Assembly (NCBI GenBank): GCA_017165825.1
Contig: CM029369.1
Span: 4,167,985 to 4,231,984 of the forward strand
Direction: 5' to 3'
Source: Hepsetus odoe
Taxonomy: Eukaryota; Chordata; Actinopteri; Characiformes; Hepsetidae
Length of the DNA: 64,000 nt
Positions 59,239 to 64,000 of the stretch are shown here, in pieces. Below the pieces are notes generated by a model. The model saw only the letters and a program-made list of their open reading frames with translations, had not been told where the DNA came from and made no database searches. The number at the start of each line of letters is the position of its first letter. Position 1 is the stretch's first letter. The translations under genes and the position numbers were made by a program.

Positions 59239-61000
59239 CTGAAAAACCAAACAGGAATTAAATGAGTGACTTCTGTTGCTTGGATACACAGTACAGTACC
59301 AGGTAAAACATTAACACTGAAATTTAGGCAGTCACCCCTCATTTCTTCATGAACCACCCCTCATTTCCTCATCTTTTACTTCCAAAGATCCAGACTTTCC
59401 TGCTTTTTTAAAGTATTGTTGAGGAAATGTTCTCCAGATCTTCCTGAAGGACAGTGTTGTTGTCTCTCATCTTCAGTACAGTCTCTGTACCTGAGCAGTT
59501 CTCCAGATCTTCCTGAAGGACAGTGTTGTGGTCTCTCATGTTCAGTCCAGTCTCTGTACCTGAGCAGTTCTCCAGATCTTCCTGAAGGACAGTGTTGTTG
59601 TCTCTCATTTTCAGTCCAGTCTCTGTACCTGAGCAGTTTGATAGTTTTGTGTTGGTTAATCCACACAGTGATCGACGTCTGAACCTCCAATCAGAACAAA
59701 GCGTCTAACTGAAGACATGAAGCAGTGAAGAAGAAGGAGCAGGTGATTCCAGATGATCAGGAGATTAGTTTACTGCTGAATGCTGAATGATTGGAATCCC
59801 TTTATCTAAAACCTTGTATCTTTAGACACTTTGCAGCCTGGAGCACTAAAACATTTTTTCTCCATCTATTTCATTTCAACATGCCAATCATAAAACAGTT
59901 TATTCAAACGTATCTTTGGACCCACAAGGTGAGTCCATAGCAAAATCTTAAAAATGGGGTGGTTCATGATTTTTGCACAGTACTATACATGCAAAAACAT
60001 GGAACGGATTCGGTGTTACACAACAGCTTGAAGTTAAATGGGATACAAACCATCTCTGGCGCTTTCAGTGGCAGAAGAAAAGAGAGGAAACACAGTTGGT
60101 TAGTAGGGAAGCAATCAATGTGTCTATTAAAGCAGGAAAGTAGCATTAGATAAAGTTACAGATACATTTAAACACAGAGGTAATAGCTGTGCATGGTCTG
60201 ACTGCTTTTACTGACTTGTTTCAAGAAAAAGTCGTTTCTCATGGAGAGCGTCTGCAGTTATGAACATCCAAGAACATTCGCTGATCATGTTTAAAGATTT
60301 AAATCTTCATTTAAAGTGTGGCCCTTGTGACTGCAACTCAAAAGGTCCAGTGCAGATTTCAATGTTGTTGGATTTATTTTATATTCACATTTATTTTTGA
60401 TTTTATTATTAAAGCTTTGAAGTTTCTCAAAACCTGCATGCAAAAACTGGATGTCAGATTTTTGAGCTTTGTAGAGATAGTAGTTTTAGTAGAGCTTCAG
60501 TAAAAGGTTGCAAAAGTAATAAATTAACAGGAGTTTTTAGTGGTTATTAACAAGAAAGTAGTTGATTTAGCTCATGCTGTTGTATATTTCCAGTTTATCC
60601 ACTTCATACTGGTTTCCAAGCTGTTTTAAAATTTCTGATGGAACGAATGCTTCTTGTTATGTAATGTTCATGCAAGGTTTTGCTCAAGTTTGCAAGCTGT
60701 GTTGTTTGGAACAACTCAAAAAGGAAAGTGAAAACAGGCTTGGCCAAGTGAAGATTATATTAATATGCATCGCAATGGATTAAAAAAGCACTTAAACCTT
60801 TGGAGTTGTATTATTGAACACTAGCCTGCTTTCTGAAGCATCCAAACATGTTCAGGATGCCTAGTCATGTGACATTTAGAAGACCTGAAGACCTTAGAAC
60901 CACTGGACTGGGACCGATAGTGGATCCCCACTGCCATTTTAGACGAGACATTGGCCAAACGCTGACTCGAGTTTCACTCTTTTGACCTTGACTTTTAAGC

Positions 61001-61064
<64 letters not shown>

Positions 61065-62019
61065 CCTCATTTCTTCATACTTAGCTTCCACAGAAATAGA
61101 CCTTCTTGCATTTCTAATGTTTTGCTGAGGAACATTTCTCGAGGCTCCCTGAAGGGTGAATGTTTTTGGCTCTCATTTTCAGTCCAGTCCCTGTACCTGA
61201 ACAGTTTCAATCATCTTGGAAAAGAAAAGAACAAAGCTGAGCTCCAAAGAAGAGCTTTGGAATGTCCTTCAAGAAGCCTGGAGAGCTATTCCTGAAGGGC
61301 GACTTGCAATGACAAGAAAGGACAAGAAAGCTTCTCTAAGAGAGTTCAGGCTGTGCTGAAGAAGGACGGCGGTCAGACCAAATAAGGCCTGAATGAAACT
61401 CTTTGGGTTTACACGTGGCAGCGAATCACTACACTCATTTTTTTGCAAAATATAAAGACATGAGGGGTGTTTCATGACTGCAGGGGCTTCAGGTATCAGT
61501 ATTGGCAGTTTTACACTTACATATCATCTGAGTTTCAGGGTTATTTCAATGTTGGTTAGTCCTTGAGCAAAGCAAACGCAGCAAAGCGAAAGTTGTTAAA
61601 TGGTTTCAGAACAGCTGTTCAAGCAAGTTTGAAAGTATGTTCATTTAACCTAGTAGGTCACACCAGGATACACACAGCTGGGGGACCAGTGCTGGGAATT
61701 ATACCCGTATTACACTGAGACTGAGGTCAGGTTCTCATAATGGCCGTCGACACTGACTCCTGAGAGTGTGAGTGCAGGAGGTACAGCTGTGAGTTCCCCT
61801 GTGATTGCTTTAAGAGGAAATGCGAGATGGGAGTCAGTGCAGTGACCACAGTGCCTACCGTCTGCTCCACCAGCTGCCCACCTACAGCAGTCCATTTGCT
61901 AATAATTCACAGACATGCAGTCACCTGCATCTCGTCCAGCCGGGACTGGATGTCGTGGGGGAAATCAGCCGTCCCGCAGATGAACGGGTCGAAGGGCTCT
62001 GCACCAAACAGATCTTTCC
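59167..62019 (-). CDS. gulp1: gulp1, last two coding exons (partial gene)
   Basis: GULP1 is a cytoplasmic adaptor with an N-terminal PTB domain. It links engulfment receptors such as LRP1, MEGF10 and stabilins to uptake of apoptotic cells. Only the C-terminal end lies here: 61,925-62,019 (95 nt) and 59,167-59,238 (72 nt including TGA), minus strand, both with AG/GT splice sites. The joined peptide contains KDLFGAEPFDPFICGTADFP and continues IQSRLDEMQ|EGFKMGLTVEGTVF, which matches the human GULP1 C-terminus apart from scattered substitutions. The 2.7-kb intron holds two Tc1-like elements and a GA repeat. Upstream exons, including the PTB domain, must lie beyond position 64,000. The gene converges on col5a2. 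Confidence 0.85.
59330..59990 (+). mobile_element. Non-autonomous Tc1-like element, copy B
   Basis: The inverted partner of copy A at 3,725-4,168. It starts near CACCCCTCATTTCTTCATG, has the threefold 69-bp repeat (units from 59,432, 59,501 and 59,570), the GACGTCTGAACCTCCAATCA block, and ends near TTTTTGCACAGTACTATA. No transposase is readable. It lies in the last gulp1 intron, antisense to that gene. Confidence 0.65.
61005..61062 (+). repeat. (GA)n microsatellite
   Basis: About 29 pure GA units in the gulp1 intron, directly at the left end of a Tc1-like copy. Confidence 0.95.
61063..61480 (+). pseudogene. Tc1-like transposase remnant (3' part)
   Basis: It begins CCCCTCATTTCTTCATAC and ends near AGACATGAGGGGTG. 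The inside reads SKEELWNVLQEAWRAIPEG in one frame and then KRVQAVLKKDGGQTK-like residues in another, matching the C-terminus of the copy at 5,150. Frameshifts break it. Confidence 0.65.
61925..62019 (-). other. gulp1: gulp1 penultimate coding exon
   Basis: The acceptor is CCCGCAG|GG and the donor CAG|GTGACT, read on the minus strand. Its first two bases complete a codon ending GG (Arg expected, as in human). It then encodes 31 residues ending LDEMQ in phase 0. Confidence 0.85.
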
Positions 62020-63142
62020 CTGCGGGACACACGGGGGCAAAGACATGAGGGCAACTGAGTGTATGCAACCACATTTTGCAGAAGAAAAAGACTAATGCGA
62101 GATCACACTTTGTAAGTTGCGCCTTTTTAGATATTAAAAATAGAAAAATAATGAAAAAATAAATAATACGTTTATATAAAGAATAAGTTATGATACACTA
62201 CAGCATAAGACTCAGACAAGGAGCTGAATTTAAATTCTTCATATACAATATTTTTGCCAAGATATACCTAGAAATGTGTTCGATACGTTTGCAATATTAA
62301 TTATATTTTAATTTACAGTGTATTATTTAAAACCTGTGATTATTATTTTAAAACCTACAAAATAAATAACTCAAACCGGCTCGGAAAACCTAAGCGTAAA
62401 GATAAAATGCATTCTGATAGGATGGGACTGAAAAACATGATGGTGCAACATAAACTAGAGAAGACCATACCGGGAACCGTGGCTTTCACCCTGAATGAAC
62501 TACAGCTACTGGTTATTCTACCTTTCATCATGACGCCAGAACTAAATGAAAAGGTAATGAAATAGAATGTAATCTGAACGAGATTCGGAATGAAATACAA
62601 TCCTGAGATTATTTCATCTTTAGATTAGTGGCGGCAGTTTTAATCAGCAAGGCTTAATGGAATACATTTTTAAATAACCTCCCCTCCTCTTATCATGAAT
62701 ACTGATAGAGGTCCAGCTGTGAGGAAAGCACTAGACACGATGACTTTGTGAGTCACTTTGATGGCCACTGAATATTTTTAACAAACAAGATTAAAACGTT
62801 TGGCTCGGGAGATGGAGGAGCAGTCTTTATTAAAGCAGAAATGGGTTCAGATTGCAGTTACGTGGTATTTCATCACACATGGCGGTCCCCGACTTTCAGA
62901 GATGTTGCTTTTTACACTGTATATACATCACACTTAAAGCATAGACTGCACTCTGCTTGTGTTTGTTTATATTTTCCACAATGCAGTTCCCTCTGAGACC
63001 GTCTTTAATATTTATTTGAGTGGAGTGACTTGCAGTTCCATAATGTTTGAGACAAAGATACATTGTTCCTTGGTTTACCCCCCCCCCCCCCCCCCCTTTT
63101 TCAATCAGTTCAATCAAGAATATGTCCAATCCACAAGAAGTT
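62020..63142. other. gulp1: gulp1 intron sequence, no further exon seen
   Basis: I looked on the minus strand for an upstream gulp1 exon and found none. The stretch is AT-rich. A C-run lies at 63,078-63,097. No other feature is recognised. Confidence 0.5.
63078..63097 (+). repeat. Poly-C run
   Basis: An uninterrupted run of about 20 C followed by T residues. It produces proline-rich ORFs that are artefacts. Confidence 0.9.
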
Positions 63143-63380
63143 GGGGCATCATGGTGGCTCAGTGGATAGCAGTTTCCTCACAGCGAGAAGGTCGTGGGTT
63201 CGATTCCCAGGCGGGACGGTCCGGGCCCTTTCTGTGTTGAATGCAGTGTCTGTGTAGATTTGCTCTAGGTTCTCCGGTTTCCTCCAAGCATCTACAGACA
63301 TGTGTGAGTGTTTTTGTTTGCCCTGTGATGGACAGGCGACCTGTCCAGGGTGTGTTGCGCGACCTTAATCACAGTACAAT
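63143..63380 (+). repeat. tRNA-headed repeat, family 3
   Basis: The head reads GGGGCATCATGGTGGCTCAG and has a B box GGTTCGATTCCCAG. It continues through GGGCCCTTTCTGTGTTGAAT and CTCCGGTTTCCTCCAAG to GCGACCTGTCCAGGGTGTG. It is the most complete family-3 copy in the window. Confidence 0.75.
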
Positions 63381-63564
63381 CAGTGTATGCAATGATGAGG
63401 GGGACCACGAAACTGAAATTCTGTAACATACACTTTGCCGCTTTCTGTGATTAGGGCCGCGGGTGATGCTGCAGTCTATCCCAGCCCTCACAGACCTGTT
63501 CATCATGGGGCACGCAAACACACTCACACACACGTACACTTATGGGGTGATTTAGTGAAAAAGA

Positions 63565-63815
63565 AAAAAGTGAAAGGGACTATTCTTGTCAATGTGAGGC
63601 CACAGCACAGCACACAGTGAACCACAACAAAAATCAGACCTCTGCATTTAACCCATGCAAACACCGTGCAGCAGGGGGGAGCTATGAAAGCGCTCGGGGA
63701 GCAGTGACAGGGACGGTACCTTGCACAAGGGTACCTCAGGGCAACCTACTGGTAAGGGGTTTGAACCCACAATCTTCTGATCCTGTGGATCCCCAACCAC
63801 TAGGCCACCACTAAA
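63565..63815 (-). repeat. SINE family 1, reverse orientation
   Basis: AAAGTGAAAGGGACTATTC ... GGGACGGTACCTTGCACAAGG ... CACTAGGCCACCACT. It is near full length and its head lies next to the tRNA-like sequence at 63,822. Confidence 0.85.
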
Positions 63816-63821
63816 GACAAC

Positions 63822-63902
63822 TGCCGAAACCCAGGATTGAACCAGGGACCTTTAGATCTTTAGATCTTCAGTCTAACGCTCTCCCAACTGAGCTATTTCG
63901 GC
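63822..63902 (-). tRNA. tRNA-Phe(GAA)-like gene with 8-nt duplication, probable pseudogene
   Basis: On the minus strand: acceptor GCCGAAA pairs with TTTCGGC and discriminator A, D arm GCTCAGTTGGGAGAGC, anticodon stem-loop TTAGA-CTGAAGA-TCTAA with anticodon GAA, and T arm CCTGG-TTCAATC-CTGGG. The length is 81 nt instead of 73 because AGATCTAA is repeated after the anticodon stem, lengthening the variable region. The T stem has two G-T wobbles and no T-run terminator follows. These points argue for a non-functional copy. Confidence 0.7.
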
Positions 63903-64000
63903 CACGTGTTTAGCATCTCCAATCCACCTGACGTGCAGGTCTTTGGATGGTTGGAGGAAACCAGAGAACCCAGAAGAAATCCACACAGACGCTGCACCCA
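63903..64000 (-). repeat. Family 3 repeat fragment, cut by the window end
   Basis: Contains AATCCACCTGACGTGCAGGT, GGTTGGAGGAAACC and AGAAATCCACACAGACGC, the reverse complement of the family-3 middle block. It may continue beyond 64,000. Confidence 0.6.

Noticed and set aside
62395..62540. Open stretch between gulp1 exons and the right edge, tested as a gulp1 exon
   Set aside because: It has no similarity to GULP1 and no matching splice sites on the minus strand.

Overview
The window is nuclear DNA from a ray-finned (teleost) fish. It has one large intron-rich gene with vertebrate exon structure, AT-rich introns, many tRNA-headed SINEs, Tc1-like and hAT-like DNA transposons, 5'-truncated LINE pieces and long microsatellites. 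Nothing in it is bacterial or viral. The species cannot be fixed from the sequence alone.

Layout. Positions 1-14,182 are a gene-poor flank holding only repeats. Positions 14,433-54,779 (+) carry a complete fibrillar procollagen gene, which I identify as col5a2 (pro-alpha-2 chain of type V collagen). I could place all 54 coding exons. They sum to 4,473 nt including the stop, or 1,490 residues: signal peptide, VWC domain, short collagenous N-propeptide, N-telopeptide, a 1,014-residue (338-triplet) helix, C-telopeptide and a fibrillar C-propeptide. The start codon lies inside a stem-loop like the one known from type I and III collagen mRNAs. Intron 1 is 23.2 kb and holds most of the mobile elements. 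Positions 54,780 to about 55,970 are the likely 3'UTR, with several poly(A) signals and a perfect miR-29 seed match. Positions 59,167-62,019 (-) hold the last two coding exons of gulp1 (PTB-domain engulfment adaptor), convergent with col5a2. In human 2q32, from memory, COL3A1 lies between GULP1 and COL5A2. No col3a1 is seen here in the 4.4 kb between the two stop codons. A tRNA-Phe-like sequence with an 8-nt internal duplication lies near the right edge.

Points most worth a second look: a Gly-to-Ala break in the triple helix (codon 47,623-47,625), a GC-AG intron before the C-propeptide, loss of the conserved C-propeptide N-glycosylation site, the missing col3a1, a 55-codon ORF with coding-like codon use at 56,277-56,444, and two inverted copies of a Tc1-like element that share a threefold 69-bp internal repeat and flank the collagen gene. 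I did not find a wholly new biological system. The interest lies in these deviations within a known locus.
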